Positions 15,379 to 22,501 of a stretch of DNA of 33,676 nucleotides are shown here, piece by piece. The notes beneath the pieces were generated by a model. It saw only the letters and a program-made list of their open reading frames with translations. It had not been told where the DNA came from and did not search any database. Location: positions 1 to 33,676 of the IMG/VR virus record IMGVR_UViG_3300020475_000001. One strand, 5' to 3'. Both the position numbers and the translations under genes were made by a program. The stretch comes from a virus. The first letter of the stretch is position 1; the number at the start of each line of letters is the position of its first letter.

Positions 15379-16300
15379 TTATAAATGTATTTTTGTGTAA
15401 ATAAAAATCTGGTCTTACGTGAACAGATTGTCTAGCTTCCATGCATTTAAAGTCTAGTGGATAATTTAACCACATCTTTTGAACTTTATAAGGATGGTTT
15501 GTATCAATAGAATCTTTGATCAAAATATTAAATAAGTTAACTAAGTTTTGCCTTGCTTCTTTACTTCCGTAAAAAGGATTGCCCTTGTACATTCCTGAAC
15601 CTGGTATTTTCCTTGATTCATCTTCGATAGGTAATAACTCTTGAACAGTTACATTAATTTTAGGACTTATCTCTGCAATAAAATCTATTAATTTTTTTAC
15701 TAATACGCAAACTGCCTGCTCTGGATTAGGTTGACGCATTAAATGAAATCTAACATCTATGTTGCCAAAGTATAAAGTTAGATCAGTAGTATTATCTTTG
15801 TCAAAATACTTATAAGGGTCTTTTAAAAAACCATGTAATGTTTTACCGTCTAATCTATTTATGCCCCATCCGTATTTATATATTGAAAGAGAATGAGAGT
15901 CTCCTAGTATTAATTTTTTATCAGTAGTAAAACCCTCAAACACTACTTGATCAGTAGGGATTGATGTTATTTCTTTTCTCTTTAATAATGAATTAAAATC
16001 TAAGGACTCATTAAAAGTATATAATAAACCATCATATTTAAATAGCTCATTCAAATAATCTAAAGTTATTTGTTGTACGCCTCCAAAAAAATTCCACACA
16101 CCACTTTTATAATTAATACCGTTATTAATAATAACCGTTTTATAGTCGTGTATTTTTGACGGTTCATTTACTATTTCAACATCATAATCAGATCTAAAAC
16201 TAGCGATGCTTTTTAAACAATATGTCCAACCAGCGTTATGTGAATTCATTCTAGTAGGAACGTTTCCTAGTAAGTTAATCATGCATGCGTTATCTCCCAT
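15350..16300 (-). CDS. SGNH/GDSL-hydrolase-like protein in modification cluster
   Basis: 316 aa. Residues about 132-140 read 'LILGDSHSLSIY', the GDS(L) block I with nucleophile Ser; 'LYFGNIDVRFHL' fits the block with Gly/Asn of the oxyanion hole; 'RPDFYLHKN' near the C-terminus could supply the Asp/His pair. SGNH enzymes hydrolyse or transfer acyl groups. The cluster context suggests it acts on a decoration of the modified base, but it could act on another phage or host substrate. Length is larger than minimal SGNH domains, with an N-terminal extension of about 125 residues. An internal ATG seven codons in is an alternative start. Confidence 0.55.
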   Translation of the reverse strand: MGDNACMINLLGNVPTRMNSHNAGWTYCLKSIASFRSDYDVEIVNEPSKIHDYKTVIINNGINYKSGVWNFFGGVQQITLDYLNELFKYDGLLYTFNESLDFNSLLKRKEITSIPTDQVVFEGFTTDKKLILGDSHSLSIYKYGWGINRLDGKTLHGFLKDPYKYFDKDNTTDLTLYFGNIDVRFHLMRQPNPEQAVCVLVKKLIDFIAEISPKINVTVQELLPIEDESRKIPGSGMYKGNPFYGSKEARQNLVNLFNILIKDSIDTNHPYKVQKMWLNYPLDFKCMEARQSVHVRPDFYLHKNTFINDRRVPTLL

Positions 16301-16556
16301 TGTGTAAATTATTTAATGCTCCTAAATACGCAACAGCGTCGAGCAGGTTATCCTCCTTGTGATTATAAGATTCTCTAGATAGCTTTAGTGCTACCATGCA
16401 CATATACATATCCTCAGTGGTTATCTCTTTACCTGTAGCGCCTGAGGCTATTTTAGCAGCGCGTCTCATACCTTCAGAGAAAGGACCGTAAGTTCTAGAC
16501 TTTTCCTCTGATCTATTATTTATTATTTCGTTTGCTTCGTGTAATATATTACTCAT
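16290..16556 (-). CDS. DUF6378-like phage protein
   Basis: 88 aa from ATG 16556, which overlaps the exonuclease stop as ATGA (the longer reading from 16583 is less likely). The conserved pattern 'RSEEKSRTYGPFSEGMRRAA' then 'MYMCMVALKLSRESYNHKED' and 'LLDAVAYLGAL' matches the small phage family I know as DUF6378. Its role is unknown; it often sits among DNA-metabolism genes, as here. Confidence 0.75.
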   Translation of the reverse strand: MSNILHEANEIINNRSEEKSRTYGPFSEGMRRAAKIASGATGKEITTEDMYMCMVALKLSRESYNHKEDNLLDAVAYLGALNNLHNGR

Positions 16557-17230
16557 GTTCTTAGTTTTAAAATTGTGTGACAAATTATAAATTTTTCTCT
16601 TGCTTTCGACCTGTATATTTGTTTGAATAATTCAAAGGTTTTTTTCATGAATTGGTATTTAGTTTTGCAGTTTTTAAATATTCTTTCAGCATACTTAACA
16701 CCGTATCCTTTACAGAAATTAACATTATCAGCTGAATCACCTACAACCATCTGAGTATAAAAATTATACATAGCTTGCACCTCTGAAATGTTCCACATAG
16801 TTTGGTGTTTAATATGGTAATTGTAAAGCATACAAGGAAGTTGTTTATAATCCTTGTCAATTGCAACTATGATCACATTAGATCTACCAAATTGTTTCTG
16901 TAATTTATTCCAATATATAGCAACTAAGTCGTCAGTTTCCATACCGTAAGCTATCTTGCTATTATATTCCTTAGTGACATGATCAGATAATTGACTTAGC
17001 AATGGTGGTTTAGGAGAGGTTCTATTTGCTTTATAAGAATCTAGTATTATTTTTCTAAAATTACCTCTAGCACTATTAAAAACAATTAGCTCTTGAACAT
17101 CATACTCCTCGTCTAACTTGTTTACTATTGACATTAGTACTTCGTCAAATTTAGCGCAAGCGTCTTCTAGATCTTCTACGTTAATACATGAAGAGTAAAT
17201 TAAACTATCTGCGTCAAATAATATTATCAT
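16553..17230 (-). CDS. 5'-3' exonuclease (FEN/T5-type, PIN fold)
   Basis: 225 aa. Acidic metal-site motifs in order: 'LFDADSLIY' (4-12), basic 'SYKANRTSPKP' (helical arch side), 'GMETDDLVAIYW' (about 95-106), 'VAIDKDYKQLP' and 'QMVVGDSADN' followed by 'GYGVKYAERIF', a helix-hairpin-helix-like segment. This is the order seen in T4 RNase H/T5 exonuclease-type 5' nucleases, which remove primers and flaps. No polymerase is joined or nearby. The upstream stop and its start overlap as ATGA. Confidence 0.88.
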   Translation of the reverse strand: MIILFDADSLIYSSCINVEDLEDACAKFDEVLMSIVNKLDEEYDVQELIVFNSARGNFRKIILDSYKANRTSPKPPLLSQLSDHVTKEYNSKIAYGMETDDLVAIYWNKLQKQFGRSNVIIVAIDKDYKQLPCMLYNYHIKHQTMWNISEVQAMYNFYTQMVVGDSADNVNFCKGYGVKYAERIFKNCKTKYQFMKKTFELFKQIYRSKAREKFIICHTILKLRT

Positions 17231-17388
17231 CTTTTTATATGTATTTTTTTAGGTGCTTTATTGTATTTAATACTTGTTATTCCTTCTTTATCGACTATGT
17301 TGTTTTCCATGTCAATTATTTGGTAATTATATTTCAACAATAATTCTTTAGCTTTGATCAGCTCCTCTACTTTTTTCTTTATCGACAT
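17227..17388 (-). CDS. Hypothetical small protein, 53 aa
   Basis: Basic peptide beginning 'MSIKKKVEELIKAKELLLKY', with its stop overlapping the exonuclease start (ATGA) and its start inside the end of the 54-aa gene. The helical Lys/Glu/Leu N-terminus followed by a short beta-like C-terminus suggests a folded small protein. No family recognised. Confidence 0.6.
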   Translation of the reverse strand: MSIKKKVEELIKAKELLLKYNYQIIDMENNIVDKEGITSIKYNKAPKKIHIKR

Positions 17389-17512
17389 TTAATAATTTCT
17401 CTACTACATCCAGTCTTGTTTGCATTGATTGTATTAACACGTAATAAGTAGTTAATACTTTTTCCATTCTTGACATTCTCTGGTTGTTAGTGTATTTTTT
17501 TGGTTTCTTCAT
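17348..17512 (-). CDS. Hypothetical small protein, 54 aa
   Basis: Begins 'MKKPKKYTNNQRMSRMEKVL', with one amphipathic helix and a charged tail. It overlaps the 53-aa gene by 41 nt in another frame. It lies just after an intrinsic terminator, so a promoter or read-through must feed it. Function unknown. Confidence 0.5.
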   Translation of the reverse strand: MKKPKKYTNNQRMSRMEKVLTTYYVLIQSMQTRLDVVEKLLNVDKEKSRGADQS

Positions 17513-17524
17513 GTTTTGTAATTT

Positions 17525-17559
17525 AAAAATAAAGGCCGCTACTATTATTCACGGCCCTT
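17525..17559 (-). terminator. Rho-independent terminator
   Basis: A 7-bp stem (AGGGCCG with CGGCCTT, one G-U pair) around a 13-nt loop is followed by TATTTTTAAA on the minus strand. It follows the 63-aa gene closely. The short, interrupted T-run may allow read-through into the exonuclease and modification genes. Confidence 0.7.
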
Positions 17560-17567
17560 AAGTTGAT

Positions 17568-17759
17568 CTACAGCCTGTTGTCTTCCGCAATACCAATCCC
17601 GCTGTCAAGTGGGTTGCCTTGCGATACCTCGACAGCAATATGAGGGTAACCTAATCCTAAAGCTTCACGAGCTTCCTTGGTAAGATACACCTCAACATTT
17701 CCGTTGTCTTGGTTTTCGACTGCTGTAAAAATTTTATTATCAAAATCTACTGTTATCAT
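17568..17759 (-). CDS. Hypothetical protein, 63 aa
   Basis: Short acidic protein ('MITVDFDNKIFTAVENQDNG') with beta-hairpin-like pattern, flanked by promoter region B upstream and a terminator downstream, so it seems to have its own transcript. G+C is a little higher than its surroundings. Such isolated small early genes often act on host processes, but no function is recognised. Confidence 0.65.
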   Translation of the reverse strand: MITVDFDNKIFTAVENQDNGNVEVYLTKEAREALGLGYPHIAVEVSQGNPLDSGIGIAEDNRL

Positions 17760-17818
17760 AGTTACGAATATATAAACAAATGTTTATTAAAAAAAATATT
17801 TAACATAATTTTAACATT
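17760..17818 (-). promoter_or_regulatory. Promoter-like region B
   Basis: Minus strand: two TGTTAAA boxes, then GTTAAATATTTTTTTTTAAT, then CATTTG about 30 nt from the ATG. The 18-base core is nearly the same as that of region A (21724-21782), so both are probably recognised by the same factor. A TTTG at the -7 position fits Bacteroidota promoters. Confidence 0.55.
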
Positions 17819-18532
17819 TTACAAATCCATTAGTTCATTTATAGCTATCTTACCATTGATCACAACACCACATCCAATCGCAGGCTTTTTACCTCTTTTA
17901 GCGTATGCCATAGCGTATGTGTCAAAATCTATTCCACATCCAACTTGCATGCCAAAAACTTTAAAATTTTGTCCAACAAAAAACTCAGTATAACATTGAG
18001 TGTGTAAATGACCTTGAACAGTTGATTGCATGTCAGCCTTACATTTAACTCTAGCGGTGCCTGCTTCACCATGTATATATTGAACATTGTCTAAAACAAA
18101 TCTGTCAACAAACTTCCAACCAGGAACTTCTAAAACATCTTTGTAAGCTTTAATCCATTTTTTAGGCACAGCAGAGGTTTGAGCTTTTCTCATTATAATT
18201 CTATCGTGATTTCCAATACACACAATTGCCTTAGGGAATTCATTATACCACCTAGCTATTCTTTGAATTGCTAATTCTAATTCGTCAGAACCACCTAAAG
18301 CCTCAGTATCTGTTTCGTGGTAACTACTATAATGATTATCAATTACATCACCGATAAAAATTACTTTATTGCAATTATGCTTCTTATATACTTTTATACA
18401 GTGATCTAAATATTCGTCTAAACAAAAAGGCTCATGTAAATCACCAATAACTAAAACTCTATTTACTTTTTCGGTTAAGTATTTGTAAGCGTATTTCTTG
18501 TTCCCGGTAAGTCTTGGTCTATAAGGATCCAT
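17819..18532 (-). CDS. Calcineurin-like metallophosphoesterase
   Basis: 237 aa from ATG 18532 (ATG 18559 would overlap the upstream gene by 41 nt). All five metal-site motifs are present in order: 'VLVIGDLHEP', 'VIFIGDVIDN', 'IVCIGNHDR', 'YIHGEAG' and 'VQGHLHTQ'. The family cleaves phosphomono- or diesters with two metal ions; phage members may act as DNA-end, cyclic-nucleotide or nuclease-type enzymes. The C-terminal 40 residues include 'GCGIDFDTYAMAYAKRGKK'. The specific substrate cannot be inferred. It ends just before promoter region B. Confidence 0.88.
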   Translation of the reverse strand: MDPYRPRLTGNKKYAYKYLTEKVNRVLVIGDLHEPFCLDEYLDHCIKVYKKHNCNKVIFIGDVIDNHYSSYHETDTEALGGSDELELAIQRIARWYNEFPKAIVCIGNHDRIIMRKAQTSAVPKKWIKAYKDVLEVPGWKFVDRFVLDNVQYIHGEAGTARVKCKADMQSTVQGHLHTQCYTEFFVGQNFKVFGMQVGCGIDFDTYAMAYAKRGKKPAIGCGVVINGKIAINELMDL

Positions 18533-18932
18533 AAGTTTTAAATACTTTCTGCAGTTCACCGATCATAGTCTTTACGCAACTACTGCATGTTGATTTTTCT
18601 TTTTTAGTTTGAAATATTCTATTGTATATTTGCAAGAGTTCACCTTGAACTTTAGGATTAATAACGCCTCTTCTAGATCTAAAATATTTATCTAAATAAG
18701 TGTATTCATCCTCGTTTAGGCAAAGAGGTTTGTGATAACGGAACAATCTATTCATGACCTCTTTTCTTTGATCACAACCACAATCTTCACCAGCTACCCA
18801 TTCAACAAGTTTCTTAATACCAGTTGCTTTAGTAATTTTTTCGATTGTGTCTCCTAATCCTTTACTTGATTTTTCATGATTAGCTTTCCATTGCTTGTAC
18901 GCTTTAGTGCGTTTGTCTTTTGGTTTTTTCAT
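18519..18932 (-). CDS. Cys-cluster hypothetical protein, 137 aa
   Basis: Starts basic ('MKKPKDKRTKAYKQWKAN') and has 'GLGDTIEKITKATGIKKLVE' followed by 'EDCGCDQRKEVMNRLF', a segment I associate with a recurring phage domain, and a C-terminal 'STCSSCVKTM' pair. The two Cys pairs (CGC and CSSC) could bind zinc. It lies between the sigma factor and phosphoesterase genes. No function is known. Confidence 0.6.
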   Translation of the reverse strand: MKKPKDKRTKAYKQWKANHEKSSKGLGDTIEKITKATGIKKLVEWVAGEDCGCDQRKEVMNRLFRYHKPLCLNEDEYTYLDKYFRSRRGVINPKVQGELLQIYNRIFQTKKEKSTCSSCVKTMIGELQKVFKTYGSL

Positions 18933-18938
18933 AGTAAT

Positions 18939-19508
18939 TTATATTTGGTTAAAATCTTCGTTTTTAAAATCCTCGTAATCCTCACTAAATTTTTGTCTCA
19001 TTATGTTTTTACCTTTTTTCAAAGTGTGAAATATATTTACAAAACTAATACCTGTTTCTTTAGCCATGCCTCTAATACTAAGAGGCGTATCTCTATATAT
19101 TTCAAAAATTCTTTTATTATACCAATTCCAATTCTCTAATTCTTTATCCATTTTATTTACTAATCTGCCAAATGCTTCTTGTTCAGCTAAATTATCGTTA
19201 GCAGTAAATTTATGTAAATGCTCAGGTTTAATTTCCTTAAAGCCTTCATCTTTATAATAATCATCAATGTTAATTTTCTTGATTTTATTTCTGTTTATAA
19301 CATAATCTAAATAAATAGATCTAATAACAAAAAACATATATCCTTTAGATACTTTTCCTTTTTTTATTATCTTTTCAGGCTTAGCATATAAATGTAATTT
19401 AATATAAGCTTCCTGTACTATGTCTTCTGAATAGCTTTTAGCCCCCATTTTTTGAGCCATTAAAATCCATTCTTTATGTTGTCTCGCTACAATTTCAAGC
19501 CATTTCAT
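18939..19508 (-). CDS. Phage sigma-70-like factor
   Basis: 189 aa. Residues 27-70 resemble sigma region 2 ('YSEDIVQEAYIKLHLY', 'GYMFFVIRSIYLDYVINRNK'), and 128-172 resemble region 4 with a helix-turn-helix ('TPLSIRGMAKETGISFVNIF' then 'HTLKKGKN'). The size and spacing fit ECF-type sigma factors. It would redirect host RNA polymerase to phage promoters, perhaps the late head and tail operons. The start overlaps the ATPase stop as ATGA. The linker between the two domains is charged. Confidence 0.8.
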   Translation of the reverse strand: MKWLEIVARQHKEWILMAQKMGAKSYSEDIVQEAYIKLHLYAKPEKIIKKGKVSKGYMFFVIRSIYLDYVINRNKIKKINIDDYYKDEGFKEIKPEHLHKFTANDNLAEQEAFGRLVNKMDKELENWNWYNKRIFEIYRDTPLSIRGMAKETGISFVNIFHTLKKGKNIMRQKFSEDYEDFKNEDFNQI

Positions 19509-20347
19509 TCAAAATCTTTTAGAGGGTTATATAAGTCGGTAATTACCTGAGGTAAACCGAAATCATTTATTTTAAAACTAAATTGTTCAAAACTATATCC
19601 TCTTGATCTTTTGCATGTGACTGAGATCCAACCCGCGTGTGTCGAGTTTTTACTCAATTGTATTTGTGTTTCTGTTTTCTTTTCTAAAAAGCTTCCTAAA
19701 TGACCAGTAGGCTTTTCAGTGTTTCCATGGTTTGTGTGTATTATTGTAATAATGTGGCAATTAAATATTTCTGACCATTCCATGATTTTCTGGACTACAT
19801 CATTTGATTGTTCAATATTGTTAACATCATTGCAAAGATCAGCAATCCCATCTATGATCACTAATCCAACTTCTCCTTTTTTTATTTTGTGTGTTAAGTA
19901 ATGTTCTATAAATGCTATTCTATGTTTATAAGAAATCGTTCTAAGACCAAACGTGTGATAACATTTATCAACGTTATCTTCATTCATTTCTATGACTCTT
20001 CTAAAAGTTCTATGAGCGTGAAACTTACCTTGCTCAGTATCAAAATGAATTAAACATTTATCATCTCTATAACCTCTAATGTCTCCTCCGTATTTATTTT
20101 TTCCAGATAAATAAACACTTGCTAATAAACTTATAAAATATGTCTTTAATGTTTTAGGAGGTGCCTGTACAAAAGAAAAGTTGCCGTATGTCCCGATAGG
20201 AATAGGCAACTCTATTTTTCCTTTTTTAGTTCTTATTGTGTTTTTACCAAACGATAAAGCTAATGGTGGATATTTCACATCATTAGTAGTATCAACGAAG
20301 CACTGGTCTTCGATAGATTTTAATTGTTCATCGCTAAGTGTAAACAT
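19505..20347 (-). CDS. RecA/RepA-like AAA ATPase
   Basis: 280 aa. The P-loop is unusual: 'VQAPPKTLKTYF' (60-71) keeps Lys-Thr but lacks the canonical GK glycine; related mobilisation and RepA-type ATPases of Bacteroidota show similar changes. Walker B is 'GLVIIDGIADL', followed by a sensor-like 'HIITIIHTNHG' strand and 'GHLGSFLEKKTETQIQL', the arrangement of RecA/DnaB-like hexameric ATPases. It may be a replicative helicase, SSA-associated ATPase or Sak4-like recombinase. It neighbours the SSB-like gene, supporting a role on single-stranded DNA. Confidence 0.75.
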   Translation of the reverse strand: MFTLSDEQLKSIEDQCFVDTTNDVKYPPLALSFGKNTIRTKKGKIELPIPIGTYGNFSFVQAPPKTLKTYFISLLASVYLSGKNKYGGDIRGYRDDKCLIHFDTEQGKFHAHRTFRRVIEMNEDNVDKCYHTFGLRTISYKHRIAFIEHYLTHKIKKGEVGLVIIDGIADLCNDVNNIEQSNDVVQKIMEWSEIFNCHIITIIHTNHGNTEKPTGHLGSFLEKKTETQIQLSKNSTHAGWISVTCKRSRGYSFEQFSFKINDFGLPQVITDLYNPLKDFE

Positions 20348-20350
20348 GTA

Positions 20351-20668
20351 TTATAGATCAAAAGGTAAATCAATTTTTTCATTGTCTTTTTTAGGTTCCT
20401 CTGGAGAAACTTCTTTATCTTTTACGTTAACAGGTAAAGCATTACCGTTAGACCAAAAGACTCTTCCATTTCCAGTCCAAACTCTAGGTTTTTTATTATC
20501 TCTTTCTTCAACAGATTGAGAAATCCAACTAGAAACAGATTGGTTGTATTCGTTTTCTTGATCATCTATATTTAACGTAAGATCTATATAAACTCCTTTT
20601 TTTCCTTTAACCATTTTATCTTGTGGTAAAGCGGCAACGTTAAGCCTTAATGATAACATGTGTCCCAT
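20351..20668 (-). CDS. Putative single-stranded DNA-binding protein
   Basis: 105 aa. The N-terminal 75 residues are beta-rich with basic and aromatic residues ('LSLRLNVAALPQDKMVKGKK', 'VWTGNGRVFW'), and the last 25 are acidic, ending 'EKIDLPFDL'. That tail closely mimics the DDDIPF-type acidic tip by which SSBs recruit partners. The gene lies between the annealing-type gene and the RecA-like ATPase. No sequence match to E. coli SSB can be claimed; OB-fold status is inference. Confidence 0.55.
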   Translation of the reverse strand: MGHMLSLRLNVAALPQDKMVKGKKGVYIDLTLNIDDQENEYNQSVSSWISQSVEERDNKKPRVWTGNGRVFWSNGNALPVNVKDKEVSPEEPKKDNEKIDLPFDL

Positions 20669-20670
20669 AA

Positions 20671-21099
20671 TTATTTATTTATTAATTGTTTTGGTTTTTT
20701 TTTATTTTTTTTAAAATCCTCTGATTCGTCTTCACCAAATACTCCTAATTGGTAAAATCCTGTAACTTTTAAAATAGCTCTTGACAAAGCTCGTTTTTCT
20801 GCCATTTCAGCAACGTACCAGGTATTGCAATTTCCAGTTTTAAAATCACCTTTTAATGCTGATCCAAAAGTTTCTACTACTTGTTTAACATCTACATAAG
20901 CCGTAGCTTTCATAACTGCAAAATCTTTTTCTAATACTTTCGCTTCAAAGTTAACTGCAATATTTGCAATTGCTTGTATTTTTTCAATACCACTTCTAGT
21001 TATGATCACGAAACTTGAATTTTTAAATTCATGTTTAAAAACGTCATCAGGACTTAGATCGTATTTTACATACAAGTCTTTTAATTTTTCTCTATTCAT
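20671..21099 (-). CDS. Putative recombination / ssDNA annealing-type protein
   Basis: 142 aa. The pattern 'WYVAEMAEKRALSRAILKVT' followed by 'GFYQLGVFGEDE' is reminiscent of the 'A.KRA..RA' helix in ERF/Rad52-type annealing proteins. The N-terminal part ('FVIITRSGIEKIQAIANIAV') is alpha/beta, and the tail is basic. Context with SSB-like and ATPase genes supports a recombination role. The match is weak and by eye. Confidence 0.42.
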   Translation of the reverse strand: MNREKLKDLYVKYDLSPDDVFKHEFKNSSFVIITRSGIEKIQAIANIAVNFEAKVLEKDFAVMKATAYVDVKQVVETFGSALKGDFKTGNCNTWYVAEMAEKRALSRAILKVTGFYQLGVFGEDESEDFKKNKKKPKQLINK

Positions 21100-21343
21100 T
21101 GTTTTTTTGTTTTTGTTTTAATTTTAATAATTCTGTTCTAACTTCATTTAATTCTGATTTTAACAATTTATTGTTTAAATGTACAGAGTTAAAATGAAAA
21201 AACATTTCTCTTAATTTAGATGCTAGTTCTTTTAATTTCCTGTTGTTAGGGTTTGCTTTAGTTAAAGAGATCATTGCCTTGCTTAATTGCTCAAAGCAAT
21301 TGTTAAAATATATTTGTTGTAATACCTCCTCTTTAGTCTGCAT
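21092..21343 (-). CDS. Hypothetical helical protein, 83 aa
   Basis: Lys/Glu/Leu-rich helical protein, with coiled-coil pattern in the C-terminal half ('LLKSELNEVRTELLKLKQKQ'). Overlaps both neighbours by 8-11 nt in the early operon. No family recognised. Confidence 0.6.
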   Translation of the reverse strand: MQTKEEVLQQIYFNNCFEQLSKAMISLTKANPNNRKLKELASKLREMFFHFNSVHLNNKLLKSELNEVRTELLKLKQKQKNNE

Positions 21344-21572
21344 TATTTCTTTGATCTTGAAATATAAAACTCCTAACGCTTTCCTTAAAATTTTCCTTGC
21401 AATTTTTATCTAACAAGTCTATGATTATTTTTTTTAGATCATCATTGCTTTTTTTCAATTCAAGTATTTCAATATAATACTCGTTGTTTAACTCTCTACA
21501 TGCATCGATTTGCATTTCTTGAAATTCGAACATAGTTGATCTAGCTGTCTTTCCTTCGTTTCTTTTACTCAT
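21333..21572 (-). CDS. Hypothetical helical protein, 79 aa
   Basis: Charged helical protein with a central coiled-coil pattern ('YIEILELKKSNDDLKKIIID'). Starts within the end of the 52-aa gene (8-nt overlap) and ends in the start of the 83-aa gene. No family recognised. Confidence 0.6.
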   Translation of the reverse strand: MSKRNEGKTARSTMFEFQEMQIDACRELNNEYYIEILELKKSNDDLKKIIIDLLDKNCKENFKESVRSFIFQDQRNNAD

Positions 21573-21723
21573 AGCTATTTATAAATGTTTCATGTCCGTT
21601 ATATGCATAATACACTGATGCTTTTTGATTGTAAGCAATAACCTCTGCTTGCATAGCACCAATGACTTTAGTATATAACTTGCCATCCTTGTAAATATAA
21701 TATTGATTTGTTTTTTTGCTCAT
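21565..21723 (-). CDS. Hypothetical early protein, 52 aa
   Basis: Start ATG 21723 is preferred to 21774 because the extra 17 residues would be coded inside the promoter block A. Sequence 'MSKKTNQYYIYKDGKLYTKV' then 'YYAYNGHETFINSYE' is Tyr-rich with alternating strands. First gene of the early operon; no function recognised. Confidence 0.6.
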   Translation of the reverse strand: MSKKTNQYYIYKDGKLYTKVIGAMQAEVIAYNQKASVYYAYNGHETFINSYE

Positions 21724-21782
21724 GTTTTTTCTTAAAAGTACAAATAAAGTATTAATAAAAAAAATATTTAACAAAATGTTAA
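21724..21782 (-). promoter_or_regulatory. Promoter-like region A of the early operon
   Basis: Minus strand: GTTAACATTTTGTTAAATAT, then a T-run, then TACTTTATTTGTAC about 25 nt upstream of ATG 21723. The TTTTG and TTTATTTG boxes fit Bacteroidota -33 and -7 elements. It follows a terminator directly, so it should start the operon 21.7-17.8 kb. Confidence 0.6.
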
Positions 21783-21810
21783 CAAAAAAAGGGAGTAAAT
21801 TAATACTCCC
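21783..21810 (-). terminator. Rho-independent terminator after ninG
   Basis: A perfect 7-bp stem GGGAGTA/TACTCCC with a 6-nt A/T loop is followed by seven T on the minus strand. It ends the transcript carrying the lysis genes and ninG. Confidence 0.88.
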
Positions 21811-21840
21811 CTTTCACACATAAAACAAAAAAAACAAGAA

Positions 21841-22227
21841 TTATAATAAATCGACTAAGTCAATATAGTAATCGATTTTGTCTTGGATTTCATCATCAGA
21901 AAATTTCCTAATTAACTGACCTTTATTATATAGTTCATCTGTAGTTCCTATCCCAAATCTATGATCTAACCATTTGCCAAATTTATATTGCTCCCCGTAC
22001 CTGTATACGTTACAAGCAACGCATTGCACTTGAACATTAGTTGGATCCCAGCGCGTATTATAATTTTTACGGCTTATAAAATGGCCGGCTTGAAGCCTTT
22101 TATAATTATCTTTTTTTCCACATGTAACACATTCAGCAATTTCATTTTTAGCATTTCTTAATCTAATATATCTGCTAAATATTGTGTCTAGTTTTTTGAT
22201 CAATGATTTTCTGCTTTTCTTTTTCAC
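21841..22227 (-). CDS. ninG: NinG/Rap-like recombination endonuclease
   Basis: 128 aa. Two Cys pairs (Cys33-xx-Cys36 and Cys69-xx-Cys72) flank 'LQAGHFISRKNYNTRWDPTN' with His49, the arrangement of lambda NinG (Rap), a structure-specific nuclease that resolves recombination intermediates. 'QCVACNVYRYGEQYKFGKWL' matches the NinG C-terminal pattern. The protein is shorter than lambda NinG (about 200 aa) and lacks its N-terminal extension. It sits apart from the other recombination genes, after the lysis block. Confidence 0.85.
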   Translation of the reverse strand: MKKKSRKSLIKKLDTIFSRYIRLRNAKNEIAECVTCGKKDNYKRLQAGHFISRKNYNTRWDPTNVQVQCVACNVYRYGEQYKFGKWLDHRFGIGTTDELYNKGQLIRKFSDDEIQDKIDYYIDLVDLL

Positions 22228-22375
22228 TTCTTAAAATTAAATAAAAAAAATGCCAAATACAGATAAACTTATTAACATTTATTAATAAATTATCACGTGC
22301 CCGTATATATAAGATATATATATATAAATATATTCAAAGATATAAGTATAAATATATATTTTAATAATTCAATAT
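22228..22375. other. A/T-rich intergenic stretch
   Basis: No ORF is supported. It holds a long alternating TATATA tract (about 22304-22360) and on the minus strand a TGTTAATAAG...TGTATTTG arrangement near 22249-22280 that could be a promoter for ninG. The low melting stability would suit an origin, but no iterated DnaA-like box was found by eye. Confidence 0.35.
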
Positions 22376-22501
22376 TTATCTTCCCTGACCGCGATATGAT
22401 TTTTTGTAACCTTTTGAGCTTTTTAATCTTGATTGGTTTTTATTATGAGGGTGACTTTTCTTTTTAGGTTTTTTGTAAACAGAGATATTTGCTTTAGCCA
22501 T
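22376..22501 (-). CDS. Small basic protein, 41 aa
   Basis: Begins 'MAKANISVYKKPKKKSHPHN' and ends 'KSSKGYKKSYRGQGR'. Extremely Lys/Arg/Ser-rich with no acidic residues, so it probably binds nucleic acid. Start overlaps the holin stop (ATGGCTAA), which supports coupled translation. No family recognised. Confidence 0.65.
   Translation of the reverse strand: MAKANISVYKKPKKKSHPHNKNQSRLKSSKGYKKSYRGQGR

Noticed and set aside
21724-21774. Longer start of the 52-aa protein
   Set aside because: The extra 17 codons coincide with the promoter-like block A directly after the terminator.
22228-22375. Replication origin in the TATATA tract
   Set aside because: Only low melting stability supports it; no iterons or clear initiator boxes were found.
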